From Pleodorina starrii (lineage: Eukaryota; Chlorophyta; Chlorophyceae; Chlamydomonadales; Volvocaceae): 64,000 bases of DNA. The notes under the pieces are model-generated. The model was not told the DNA's origin, made no database searches, and worked only from the letters and a program-made list of their open reading frames with translations. The stretch covers positions 310,001 through 374,000 of the forward strand of contig BRXU01000008.1 in the NCBI GenBank assembly GCA_030267565.1, read 5' to 3'. A program made the translations under genes and the position numbers. This document shows positions 41,909 through 54,200 of the stretch, one piece after another. Position 1 is the first letter of the stretch. Every line of letters starts with the position of its first letter.

Positions 41909-43415
41909 CTAGCCGTACCGGCTAGACGAACTGTTCATCCTAACCCACGACACGACACGGGCCCAGAAGTCGGCAACAACCGCAGCACCAAGACCGACCA
42001 ACTGAACCCGACCAAACGGGGCAGCGGGGGCGCCTCCCCCCCCCCCCGGTACATGCGTTGGCGGCCCCTCTCCCGCGCCGCCAGGGCTGCCAAATCCACA
42101 ACATCCCATACACAGGGATTGAGCCCCGGATGGGGCATCACCCCACAGATGAAACCGCTGCACCACCGAGTCGCCCGGGACCCCCAACACCGATTCCAGC
42201 TCCTCACGCAAGGTGCGGGCAACAAAGCAGTCCCAAAACAAATGCCGACGGACCCAGCCCAGCCTGCGTAACCGGCGCACTGCACGGGCAACAGGCAACC
42301 TTCCCACGACCCGCCTGCCCACGCAACAACGGGAACCCCATGATGCCATGCACCGCCAGCCACCAGAGCGCCTCCTTGTGGTCGTTCTCCCATCGCAGCA
42401 ACCAAAGGCGGCGCAGAGTGTCACGGAGGGCCGCAAAAGCCAGCGGCGGCACCGGGCCATCATACACGTCCGCGAGGAAGTTCTCATGTCGCGCCTTGAA
42501 ATTACGGTACGCCTCGGCAAGCTGCAGTTGGGCGCCACGCTAGACGGAGGTGCCCAGGACGGGCGTGAATGGCCCGCCAGCGGGGCACCAGGCTAGCCCC
42601 TGCAGCAGCGCCGCCCAGGCCTCCCGGGGGGACGGCACAGCCGCTGCGCCGGACGGGATATGCCGGGCCGCCGCCACCCAACTGACGGGGACGAGGCCCA
42701 AAAGGGCGTCCAGCTGATCCGAGACGGAAGGCCCGCTGGCATCCACCGCTGCGCCAAGCTCCCCGTAGCCCAGCACGCCTCGCAGGACCAGCTGCCGCAG
42801 CTGCAAGGTGCAGCGGCGGGCAAGGCGGGGTGACACGCCCGCAGGCCGGCGACGCGCCTCTGACAGAGCGACGCGCGCCGGCGCGAGCGCGTCCCAGTCG
42901 CACACAGCGACGCCGAGGGTGGCGAGACCACGCAGTCCGAAGAGGGCCGGGAAGGTGACCTCCAGGCACGCGTCGCCGGGGCCCAGGAGGACCGGGTTGC
43001 TCCACAGCGGAGCCGATTGGCATCAGGGACCCGCAGTGGCGTCGGGGTCCGGGACGACGAGGGGCCCGAGGTGGGCGTCTTCGCCGAGCAGCCGGGCGAA
43101 CGCAGGGCACCCACGGGGCGCCGGAGCCCCAAGGACACGGCCGCCCCCAGGGGCCAAAAGACACAACAGGTGGGCCGCCGGGTGGCACCGCCGCAGCAAG
43201 TCCAAGGCAATGTCAGCCCAGGGCGGGTCGGCCGGGAGGAGGCCGGCCGCCCCGGCGGCACAGCGCACCGCCGCCACCGCGTGCCGGCCACGGCCGTGGG
43301 CCACAACCGGCAGGAGCCCAAAGCCGCCGACGGTGGGGGGCAGGGCGAGGACACCCAAGCTCACTCCGACGAGGCGGCTGTTGGGCGCAGCCGCATACAT
43401 GGTGGGGGGTGGCCA
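41909..43415 (-). pseudogene. C-terminal relic of a third LINE type
   Basis: GC-rich insert between two divergent genes. On the minus strand, LPPTVGGFGLLPVVAHGRGR (about 43290-43350) is the region that follows RT in many algal LINEs. HLFWDCFVARTLREELES (about 42210-42270) is a zf-RVT-type Cys/His region. Several frameshifts separate them. It has a C-run near 42040-42050 and is not related at base level to the young family at 1-30 kb. No A-tail or target duplication was found. Confidence 0.7.
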
Positions 43416-43636
43416 GGGGTGGCATTTGCATATACATGTTGTACTTCCAGAAGGTACGGTAGTACCCGGATCGCGGATGTGCAATGCATCTTCCGAAACG
43501 TTCCTGAACATTGCTTTGTGATAATCTGATCATCACATTCTTTTAACACTGCGGCACGTCTACTAGAGCTAGGCTCTTATCAGGAACATTTGATTGGGGC
43601 GAGCGCCTCCCAACGCATCAACTAGTATCAGTGAAC

Positions 43637-46600
43637 ATGCCGGAAGAGGCAAAGGGCAAGATCCCCATTACCGTCGTTACAGGCTTTCTTGGTAGGGCTT
43701 CTGGTCGCGCAGGAGTGAACGTCCCGGAGGATCGTCGTAATGATGGCGGGTATTCTGTGCAGGCTCCGGGAAGACGACGCTCGTGAACCATATTTTGAGC
43801 GCCAACCACGGAAAGAAAATTGCCGTTATCGAGAATGAGTTCGGCGAGGTGAGAAGGCCGACCCAATTTCAGTCCCGGTAGCGACGGCTTCCTGTCATGT
43901 AGTCTGTTTATGTGCAAGTTGGAATAGGGAGCCAGGAGTGGGGCAGGCGCGCGAGCTGCCAGTTCCTTCCTTGGAAATGCCGTGGTCAGGGGCGGGGGCA
44001 TTCGACTGCAGCCGAGTGTGTAGGAATGTACGCGGACCAAACAATTGTTTGAAGCCTCAGGGGAGATTTGAGGCTTGACTCAATCCCCCCAGGACAGCCA
44101 GAGTGTGTCCTGCCTGTGTTTGGCTCCTCCTATCGGGCGTGTGCACCCGCTGGCGTAACCGGGGGCTCAAGGCTCACATTTCACACCCCGGTTCGTAGGT
44201 CGGCATTGATGATGCCCTGGTTATGGAAAGCAAGGAAGAGATTTTTGAGGTATGTTCATGTCAGGGGGGCTCCCAAACGTCCGCTTTCGCTGACCAGTGT
44301 GCCACCACCGTGCGGCGTTTAGAGCAGCTCTTGGAGTCGCAGGCACATTACCATTTACCCCGTAACTAGTGGTGATCACGTCACCCCAGTCCTCACCCAA
44401 AGTTGTGTCCTCGTGCAACGTTGCTCTTGTCCCTTGTCCTTGGTCCCCACGTGCTCAGATGAACAACGGCTGCGTTTGCTGTACGGTGCGTGGCGACCTG
44501 ATCCGAATCCTCAACAAGCTTGTTAAGCGCAAGGGGAAGTTCGATGCCATCATGATGTGAGTGTGCCCAAGAATATCGGGGAAGATTTAGTGATGTGCCC
44601 GCTGCTACTAGTCCAGCTGGGCTCCCATGAAAGGATTTGAGGTTGCTGCTCTGTCGTGGGGGTAGTTAGCTGGCGAGTTTGCATTGGTTTTGCGTCGTTA
44701 TTGCGCAAATGGTTGGCACACTCATCAGATGTGCCATCAGGCTTCAGGGGACACACTTCCCAAGCCGGCTGTTTACACAACTGCGTGCTACCCGGGGTCC
44801 GAACCCTCGCAGCGAAACGACTGGCCTCGCCAACCCGGCCCCCGTGATCCAGACTTTCTTCGTAGACGAGAACATCAAGGTAGGTAAACAGGAGCGCGCC
44901 CCGCGATTTCGAAATGTGCTGAAGCAGGACTTCGAGGCGTCCGTACCACAGCGTGGGACATGCGGCCATCATGCTAGCGCCACACGCCTCCACCAGCTAT
45001 CTGTACCCCAATCCCGGCAAGAAGTTTATATTTTGCCCTCCTGCCGCGCTGCTTTACCTGAAACAGCCACCGCTCACGGGCTGCCCCATTTGATATCTAG
45101 GCACGCATAGAAACAGCCGTGGAGCTACATGATGCTCCATCCCGAGGGCTGTCTCCGTAACATCCTCGCATGGCACTTGTGGATGGAAATGTCCCGGACA
45201 TTTGTACCCATGGCGTATACCCCGTCGCCCCCCGGCCTATACGTGGAACAGCCCCCCCCCCTCACACCCCTACACACGTGTGCGCGGCCCCGAACGTGCT
45301 ACTTCCGCCTGCCCCATCTGCAAAAAATGAACGTCCCCCCTTCTGTGTCGGCGCCCGATGGTCCGGTGCAGGATGCGTGCGTGCTTGACGCTGTGCTGAC
45401 GGTCGTTGACTCGAAGCATGTGACGCAGCACCTGAATGAAGTGAAGCCGGACGGGGTGGTGAACGAGGCGGTGCAGCAGGTGGCCTTCGCAGACAAGATC
45501 TTGCTCAACAAGACGGATCTGGTCAGTGCCGAGGAGCTGGAGGAGGTCCGGGAGCGCATCAAGGTAAAGCGCAGGAATGGGCGAGCACGTGCGCGATGCG
45601 TTACGGGGCGGGATTCGGAAAAGGGGCGGTACCAAAAATGGGAGGGCCGCGGGGCGGGCGCGGGTATACAGGGGCGGATGGGGAGCGGTGCTGCCCACTT
45701 AAGCTTCTGTATGCACATGACGCGATGACATGATGCTCACATGTGGAGGCGGGGACAGTGCGCATTGGCCGCTCCAACCTGGTTGCCGTACGGAATGCGG
45801 GCGCGGTGCACCCGCATTCGGTAGGTCAACCGGGTTGGAAAGGTACCAAAGTAGGGTAGTTGACGGTTATGCCCCTGTCCCGCCCGCTCTCGCATACAGC
45901 ACATAAACAAGCCGGCGGAGGTCATCGAGTGCCAACGCAGCGCGGTGGATGTGTCGCGGCTGCTGGGCATCAATGCCTTCTCGCTGGAGCGCCTGCTGGC
46001 CATGGACCCCGAGTTCCTGGTGAGCTAGTGACCTGGTGCGGTGCGTGGGGCAGTCGGTGGCGTTATTCGGTGGCGTCCAAGGCTGCGTGGCGCGGTTTGT
46101 TAGCTAGCGTCGGAAGCCCCGATGGGTGGAGTTATGGTCGTGTTCACACGGGAGGGAACCCCGTCCCAGCAGTCGATCGGTTGTCGAGTCGGCCTCGGCC
46201 CTGAACAGCGTTGCCCGATCCCGGCGTGGCAACGGCGTGACACACTGTTGTAACCGCTGTGCTGCGATATTATGCACGCATACCGTTGCCCCGCTTTTTG
46301 CCATGCAGGAAACCGGCGAGGAGGACCACGATCACGACCACGACCACCGCCACCACCACCATCACCATCACCACCACGAGCACAAGTGCAACGAAGAGTG
46401 CAAGGATGGCAAGCACCACCACGAGCACGACGAGAAGGAAGGGGAGGGGCAGGGCGACCACGAGAAGAAGGGCGGCAAGAAACACCACCACCATGACCAC
46501 AAGCACGACGACCGTGTGACGTCGGTGGGCTTCGAGCTGGAGGGCGAGCTGGACATGCAGAAGCTCAACGGATGGCTGTCCAAGCTGCTGCAAGAACGCG

Positions 46601-47677
46601 GGCCGGACCTGTACCGCTCCAAGGGTATCCTGTCCATCAAGGGCTCGGACGATAAGTGAGTGACGCAGGCGCTGATGAGCGAGGATGGGAGAGGCGAAGG
46701 ATAGGGAGAAGGCTGAAACGTTGTAAATCCTCTCGTGCCATGGATGTGAACGCAGCCGTCTAGTTTGCTTTCGTTTTTAATCCGCTAAACCAGCCATAAA
46801 AAGCGTCGCCACGGCCTTGCGCAGTTGGCGGTCTCTTGCCGTGCCTCTGTTAGGGTTGGGAAAGAGTCACGCAATCGACTGTTCGATTGTGGTGGCATTG
46901 GTCCCATTGCGTGGTTTGACAAACGTTGCTAATCAGGAAGTGAAGCAAATTGCGGTTGTAACCTCGTCCGCCGCCCTCGTCAATACCCCATGTTCCACTT
47001 CGCTCCCGCAGGCACGTCTTTCAGGGCGTGCACATGCTGCTGCAATTCTCTTCCAGCGCGGAGGGCGTTGGGCGGCCGTGGAAGGAGGGCGAGAAGCGGC
47101 TCAGCAAGGTCGTGTTCATTGGGAAGAACCTCAAGCGTGAGGAGCTGCTTGAGGGGCTGATGTCCTGCTTGGCCAAGTGAGTCTCCCACTCCCACACGCC
47201 GAAAACAAACAACGCGGCGGCGGCGGTGAGTGCGTGATGGCGCGCGGCTCTGTGCTGGCGTTCAGGGCATCTCTTGTGACCATTTAAGCGATGTTGCTTA
47301 GCTTGAAAGTTGTGCTGCCGCGAAGTTTCGGGATGGGGCAGCTAATGTGGTATGTGGCTCCTTACCAGTGTTTTCCCCCGTCCAGAGCAGGGCCGAAGGT
47401 CCGATGCTGTTGTATTGCCTACAGCGCATGGGGTTACTGGCCCTGCAGGGGGGTTTGGATGACATTTAAGCCTGCCGCCGGTGATGGGCCTCGATTTCCC
47501 GGACCTACTGATCTCATAGTGGAGCGTTGGCAGCTCAGTTCACGAGCCTCGAGCATTACGATGCTGACCGTGAGTCATCCGTGTACCGAACCTGTGCGGG
47601 TCCGTGCGCACAGGTCCGACGAACCTCCTGAGAAGAAGGCCAAGACCGGCGACAGCAACAACCAGGAGCTGCCGTAG
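43637..47677 (+). CDS. COG0523/CobW-family metal-chaperone GTPase with His-rich loop
   Basis: A G3E-family P-loop GTPase thought to load or traffic metals such as zinc. Ten exons: 43637-43691, 43763-43848, 44199-44249, 44459-44556, 44813-44879, 45372-45563, 45900-46019, 46309-46655, 47012-47176, 47614-47677. They join in frame to 414 residues. Motifs: Walker A GFLGSGKTT (split by intron 1), [11 protein letters not shown] (switch region), the metal-binding NNGCVCCT (CxCC), [10 protein letters not shown], and base-recognition NKTD. Exon 8 begins with a His/Asp/Lys/Glu-rich stretch of about 60 residues holding runs of up to nine His, then the CobW C-terminal domain ([12 protein letters not shown] ... 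[10 protein letters not shown]). The N-terminus starts directly at the GTPase (IPITVVTG), with no CPELVPI motif of ZNG1 and no clear transit peptide. Closest in layout to the plant/bacterial branch. Metal identity cannot be read from sequence. Confidence 0.93.
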
Positions 47678-47823
47678 CACATAATAACTGCGCTGCATGG
47701 TTTCGTTGCCTCGCGGCTATGAATTTGAAGATTGACACGGCTGGTGCACAGAGTGTCACTCCGGCGCGCGCACTTTTTGCGGAAAAGACGGTATTGCGTT
47801 TGTGCGGGCGTGTTGGGGGATGG

Positions 47824-47861
47824 TAGGGTTGTTTTAGGGTTTTTAGGGTTTTAGGGTTGGG
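47824..47861 (+). repeat. Telomere-like TTTTAGGG tract
   Basis: Four to five units close to TTTTAGGG (gttttaggg, tttttaggg, ttttaggg, with degenerate ends tagggtt and ttgggtt). TTTTAGGG is the Chlamydomonas-type telomere repeat. It is interstitial and lies between the convergent 3' ends of the GTPase and AP-4 beta genes. Confidence 0.8.
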
Positions 47862-47866
47862 TTACA
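47862..47866 (-). promoter_or_regulatory. Candidate poly(A) signal TGTAA for AP-4 beta
   Basis: On the minus strand TGTAA, the usual volvocine polyadenylation signal, occurs about 420 bp after the AP-4 beta stop and directly before the telomere-like tract. A single 5-bp match; plausible but not certain. Confidence 0.4.
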
Positions 47867-48283
47867 CCGTTGGGATACAGCGCTCGTGCATATCCCAGTC
47901 GTAGTCAGGAAGGTGGGTGTGTCGCCTGCGGCAGTGTGCTTGTTTTATGACTTCGATAACAGCGAATGTTTTTGTACGCTGAGATAATATGCGACACCGG
48001 GGGTCGGCATGACTTCGCTTGTTTGCATATCACATGGCGCTCTCAATATACACACTCGATATCCATGACGACTGCTCATACGACCTGCAATAGCATAACA
48101 CCAACCATATTCGCCCCAGACAATGACTCGCGACATTATGTCACCGGTCGGACGAACCACGTTCATCTATCCTCAAGTGGCTAACGCGCAGCCATATCCT
48201 CTACAACACCAATCCCACGTCGGGGGCCCGCACAGTTCTGGACACAAACTTGACATCGGCCGTACGTAGTCCGACGACAGAGG

Positions 48284-51200
48284 TCAACCCATGACGAGGA
48301 AGCCCGTGAGGCAAGCATTCCACAGCTCCAGGAAGGCGGGCAGCGCGGATGTATCCCCCGTCTTGACAGTGACCGTCATGTTGCCGCTGTCGGACCGCAG
48401 CAGCAGCTCCACAAGGTACAGCGCCCCGGAGGGACCCGCGTTCTGGCCGTAAAAATAGTACCTGCGGAGGTCGGTTTGGGGAAGTTTGCAGTCGCACCAA
48501 TGCAACAACATCAGGTGCGTGGGGGGAACGGCGCGGGCGAGAGCATCCAGGCGAGACACGTCGCACGAGCGTGTTGACCGCGAGATGGGTAGTACTGGGC
48601 GGTGCGACGTAATACTGTCATTGGTCAGACTGCACTGTGTGCCAGGACGCGCCGGGATTGAGGTGGTTATGGTAGACCTGGCTGGCCCGGAGGCAAGGAC
48701 ACACGGCAGTCCTTGCGGGCACCCCACTCAACACAGCAGACCCAACCCGGCAATGCCCGGCCCACACCTAAAGCTGGGCGCCTGGCCCCCGCTTGCGATG
48801 GTGTGGATATATGCTTGTGTCATGTGCTGCGTGAAGTCGCGGTGGTTGTTGGCGGTGATGGCGGCCACTGTGGCGGGGCTGACGGACAGGGTGCCGCTGT
48901 GCGCGGGGGGCAGCCGCTTCCACTCCTCCTGGAACGCCGCCGGCGTCACGCGGGCCTGCGAGCACAGCACCGCCCAGGGCGGGGCAAGTCAGTACGTGGG
49001 CGTACACTCATGTGTTCGGCGAAAGGATGAGCAACAATGGTACCGCACTGAAAGAAGCACGGTATCGCGACCACGCGAGCTACTGGCGGCATTGGTGTCA
49101 TCATGCAGATACTACGCTCTACACTGTACCGAAATCCCGGACAAGTAAATGCGCAGAAGACCAAAGCCTCACCTTCTGACACCCTCCCCAAGCGCTATGG
49201 ACGATAGCAGCATAGCACACCCGCACCACGGCCGGCTTACACGAGCGCACCTTTGAGTTGAGGACCAGCTCCTGCGCGGGTGCTGGCAGCGCTGGAGCCG
49301 CGGAGGCCGCCGCCGGCCCCAGTCCCAACCCCAGGCCGTCCTCCGCCAGCGCCAGCAGGTTGCCCTGGCTGGGGATCTGTATCCCCTGAGGGCCGCCGCC
49401 GCTGCCAAGCACCGGCGCGGCCTGAACGGAGATTCCACCCATGTGGCCCGCCGGCACCTGCTGCATCCCGCCCGGCGTCGGCCATGGCGCTGGCCCGCCC
49501 ACTAACTGCTGCTGCTGCTGCTGCGGCTGCCGCGGCGCCATCATGTCGCCGCCAAGCCCGCCCAGCAAGTCTACGGCCGCTGGCTGAGGCTGCCATTGCG
49601 TCTGATGCTGTGGCCCAGCACCGTAGCCGCCTGCCGGCACGGCCGTGCTGGTAATGGTGCTGGCGCCGCCCGGCCCGCCTCCGCCTCCACCTCCAATGTC
49701 CAGGTCCAGCAGGTCCGCCCCCAGGGAGCTGCCCACCAGGTCGGCCCCGTCTGCGTCCGCCAGCAGGTTGGTGGCCCGGTCAGCCCCTAGCAGCTCGGGG
49801 GCCTCCAGAGCAAGCAGGTCTGCGGTCGGGAGGAGACTGAGATCAAGGAAGAAGCAAAATGGGATAGCGGGTATTGCAGCTAGTGACGCGCGGGTCCCGG
49901 CGCGCGCCCTGGGACCGGGGCACAGCGCCCCAACGAGAGAGTCACAATCATGGGACCACCGCACAGGTCGAAGACGACCGTGACACTACGGCCAAGCTTG
50001 ATGTTTGACTTGCACCATGACCTGCCTAGCCAAGGCGGCGCCCGGGGGGTGGGGAACCCAAAGTGATACAAAGTGATACATCTCAGCGCCGCGGAACCTC
50101 CGCGGAAATGCCTTCGGCAGCGCCACCGTCCATGACCCCGGAAAGGCGCTGTGCGGAAACGCCCATTGAGTCCGTGTCCAGCAATCCATCGGGAGGGACA
50201 ACCGCAAATGAGAGGAATTGCGGTGCTGCCAAGCGCCACGCGATTTCACAAGCCTCACTCCATCGCCACTAGTTTACGTCACTACCCGAACCCCTCAGCC
50301 CAGGGACGACGCACCTGTGGTCGGCGCCTGGCTGGGTGGTTCCGGTTCCGCTTCCAATGAATGGTACGCCTGGCGCTCGATGAAGGCCGCGGCGGGCTGG
50401 GAAAGGCGACAAGGGGCACACGTTGGGAGAGGGACTGATCAAAAGTGAAGGGTGAGGCAAGAGAAGGGTCTGCAGGTCCATTGCGGGACACTGGAATGAG
50501 GGAAAATGCCGCGATGGCAATGGGAGGCGAAATGGGAAATGGGGCTTCCCGATGCGCCGTACCCTCACGTGCATCCGTGTTCCTGCTTGGCATCTGCTGC
50601 TGCAAACCCTCCCCACCTCCCCACCTCTAGGCACACTCTTTTCCCCCGGCCCCTCCCACCTGCTGGAACACGACGCTGAGTGAGTTGAATTCGGCAAAGA
50701 TGGCGTCCTTGGCCTCGGGCGACAGCGCCTCGCTGAACCAGGGCACCACCACGAGAGGGGGGGCCACCACGCGCTCCGCAGCAGCGACGTCCGTGCGGAG
50801 CAGCCTACAGGAGGGGGAACGAGGCAGAAAGCTGGGAATGAAGGGTTCTAAGGGAGAGGCAAGCGGTGCTCCTCTCATTGAAGGCATTTTGTGTTTGTTG
50901 GCGGGTGGGCATTTCCTCTATGACTGCGCCAATCATTACAATGCTGACAGCCGCCCGTTGGGGAGCGCCCACCAACCCAATGTACCCATCTGCCAATTTA
51001 GCCAATTTGACAGCAGTGACGGTAGTGGCCCACAGGCCCGTCCCAACCGCAATCTCCCCAAAACAGTCGCCTTATCCATCCGCCCCCTTCTCTTCCCCGC
51101 CCACCCAGCCATCCACCCACCGGTAGTACATGAGCGCCCGGTCGTGCACGTCCGCGTGGCTGTCCGCCACCCCGGCCGCCAGCGCTGCCCCCAGGATGGG

Positions 51201-54200
51201 CTTCATCTCGGGCGGCCGCCGGAAGAAGAGCTGCACCGCCGCCGTCAGCACCGCCAGCCGCACCGAGGCGTCCTCGGAGGCAAAGCCCTCCACAAACGGC
51301 TCCAACAGGTAGGGCGCATCCTGGCGCGTTGCGAAGCGTGCAACAGAACAGAGGACCCCACGTCCGCAAATTACACGTCGTCGCAATCAACAGCCGGGAG
51401 CCCCACCAGCGGGCAATGACCCGACTCCTATTACCATCGCGCTCTCCTTGCGAGGGCTGCGTCCCGGGCACGACAGGGCATCTCGCCCCTTTCCAAGCCA
51501 TCCCGACGTCCCACCCGTCCGCGCCTGTCCCGGTCTGTGCGTTGTGTTCGTTCGCCCAGTCGCCCTCTTTCCCCGCGCCTTTCCGCCACCGCTTTCGCCA
51601 CGTCCCCAGCTCACCTGCACCAGCCCGCCGAACTGTCCCAGAATCCACACGAATGCCGCCCGCGCCGCCGGCTCGCTGATGTTTGCGTGCACCGCCAGGT
51701 CCGCCAGCCCGCTCCCGCTCCCGCCTCCGTCCCCTCCGCCCAGCGCCACGTGCGCCACATCGGGGTAGCGGCGCAGCACGTCTCCCAGCTGCACCAGCGC
51801 CTCCGCCACCAGGTACTCGGAGGAGGAGCCGTCCAGGAACATGAGCAGCCGCTCCACGATGCCGCCAGAGTCGGGAACCGCCAGCGCGATGCGGCCGACC
51901 TGGACCGGGGGGGTATGAAGAGAATTTCGCAGCGGAGGAGGCCCGGGGGGGGGAGGTAGTGGAAGTGGGAAATGTATGACCGGGAGAGGGAGAGTACAGG
52001 GTACAAGACGTGGAAGGATTGTGGGGCATAAAGGCGCATGGGGCAGGCCGGCGCATACCGGCGCAGGGGCGGGGCGGGCATCCGCGCGAGTGCCCAGCAC
52101 AGCATCAGTGCGAGCGCCCACAGGAGGACCGAGCGCATGCAGATCCTGGCAACAGGCAGGTGTTGGTACCGTAGTTGGTTGCCATAACGCACATGACCGC
52201 CGTCATCTTGGATGCTTCCCGATCCCCCAGCCGCATGGCATGAAGCCGCCTTCCGTTCACCCTCGCCGCTCACCCCAATCTGGCAGTTGACACCACCCAG
52301 ACCCAGCCGCCCTCACCCACCGCGCGCACAGCCTCCCGGGCCATGGTGGGACTGATGTCGCGCGCGTACTCGGTAAGCTCTGTGACGATGTCGTACACGT
52401 TGGCCGTACTCGCGATAGCCGCCAGGATCTCCAGCTTGAGCTTCTTGACGAACCACGGATCGTGTGCGCGGCAGAAGAACGCCACCGCGTCGCCCTCGAA
52501 GATCATGGGCGCGCGCTGGGCCAGCAGAAGCACGTGGCTCAGCGCGGCGTACGCCGTGGGCGCATCGTCGCGGCTGATGAGCGTCTTGAGCGGTTCACGG
52601 ATACGCTCCAGGACCTGAGAAGGCGCGGGGGGAAGGAGGGGGCAGAGGGTTGGAGGGTTGAAGGATTGGCGGGCGAGAGGGAGGGAGGCAATGGATAAGG
52701 GATTATCCATGGATAGGCCGGAGCCCGTGAACGTAAAATCACAATCTTCCCATCTGCAAAAGAATAGCATGAGATAGGGGTATCCAGGGACAAGGCACAG
52801 GGACGTCGTTAGGATAGTTTAAGAAGGGGGAAGCAAGGCGGGGATGCGGGGGTGTGAGAGTCGAATCGAGGGAGTGCCAGAGGACGAGGGCCTGCGAGTC
52901 TGGCACATGATGTGGGCTGAAGTGAGCAACAAACGAGAGTTGTAGGGGTGGCAGAAAGAGGGAAGGCGGGGCGTGCAGTACGCCAGGCGGTGAGCCGCAG
53001 CAACTCGTGGAGGGTACTTTCGGTTGCTGCCAGTAAGCGCCACATCCCTGACACCGGCACAACGGACCGACCGGCCGCAGACACAACAGGGGGTCGGCAG
53101 GGGGCCGATACCCAGGGTCACTCCCTCCGCTCCAGGTGGTACCCGACGGGAGGCCTTGGAGTGGTGCACATCGCACCCCCGCCGCAGCGGCAAGTGCGCC
53201 GCAACCGTGCTTTGCGCCACTGGATGGACAAATAAGGGCGGGAGGTCCACAACCCGGCGAAGGACGGGGTGTCGCGAGGTCCCCCAACCCGCGTGGCGGC
53301 ACAAACGAGCACACGTTTACCCGCACTCTCGTTGCGCGCACACCTTGGGAGCCAACTCTCAACTGTCACCAGTACCGGACTCGCGGGCTGCGGGCCTATC
53401 CCATCCCGACTGCACCGTTGGCCGGGCTCGGTCAAATCCATCCCCCATGCGCCATACCCCATGCGCCATACCCATGCCCGCCAAGCGCATCTGCTTCCGA
53501 CGGCCACTCATGACACTCACGCCCCACCCAAACCCCGCCCACCCGATGCCGCGGTGGAGACAGCCTCCACCACAACCCTGCCCCACCCAACCGCACCGCA
53601 CCGTGCCCCACCTGCTGATGTGTTGCGGTCATGTTGAGTGTAAGGCCCAGGAAGACCTTGATGGTGGCCATCACCACGGCGCTGTTGACGTGGCCCATGC
53701 GGTCCTCAAGCGCGTTGAGCATGTCGTACACCTCAGCCTCGGAGGAGGGCGTGTAGTGGGTCACCAGCTCAAGCACCTGGCACTGGCCCCAGTCGCTGAA
53801 CTCCTGGTGTACGGGTGTACGGGTGGGTGGGGAAGAGGGCCGGACGGGGCGGGGCAGGGCGAAGGGGGGGCACAGCAAAGGCGCACGCACAGACAGCACA
53901 CGTCAATATCATATACCGCGCGCGTACAGTGGAATGGAATACCTTCATCGAGTAATTGGCCCCGTCCTGAGGATGTCCGGACCTCGGAAGTACGGCGAAT
54001 GCAAAAACCCCTAGCCCCAGCCAGCCCCCACCTCCGGCGCTCCATGAGCAGCAGCAACACCGCAATCAGCCGGCAAGCTAGTTACTCCGGTTTCTAGTAA
54101 ACCGCGGCCCCAGTTTTGTAACTGATTTTGTGCCGAGCGGCCACCGTTATCCTTGTCCGCTGTGTCAAGCGCACTTCGCACCGCCGCATTGCGCGGTGGG

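Noticed and set aside
41722..41925. Small plus-strand gene with a TCTATTN-type signature near 41800
   Set aside because: No start context, splice signals or family similarity; length within chance expectation.
46270..46593. Minus-strand hydrophobic Val/Leu-rich frame suggesting a membrane protein
   Set aside because: It is the complement of the His-rich exon of the GTPase; CAC/GAC codons read backwards give Val.
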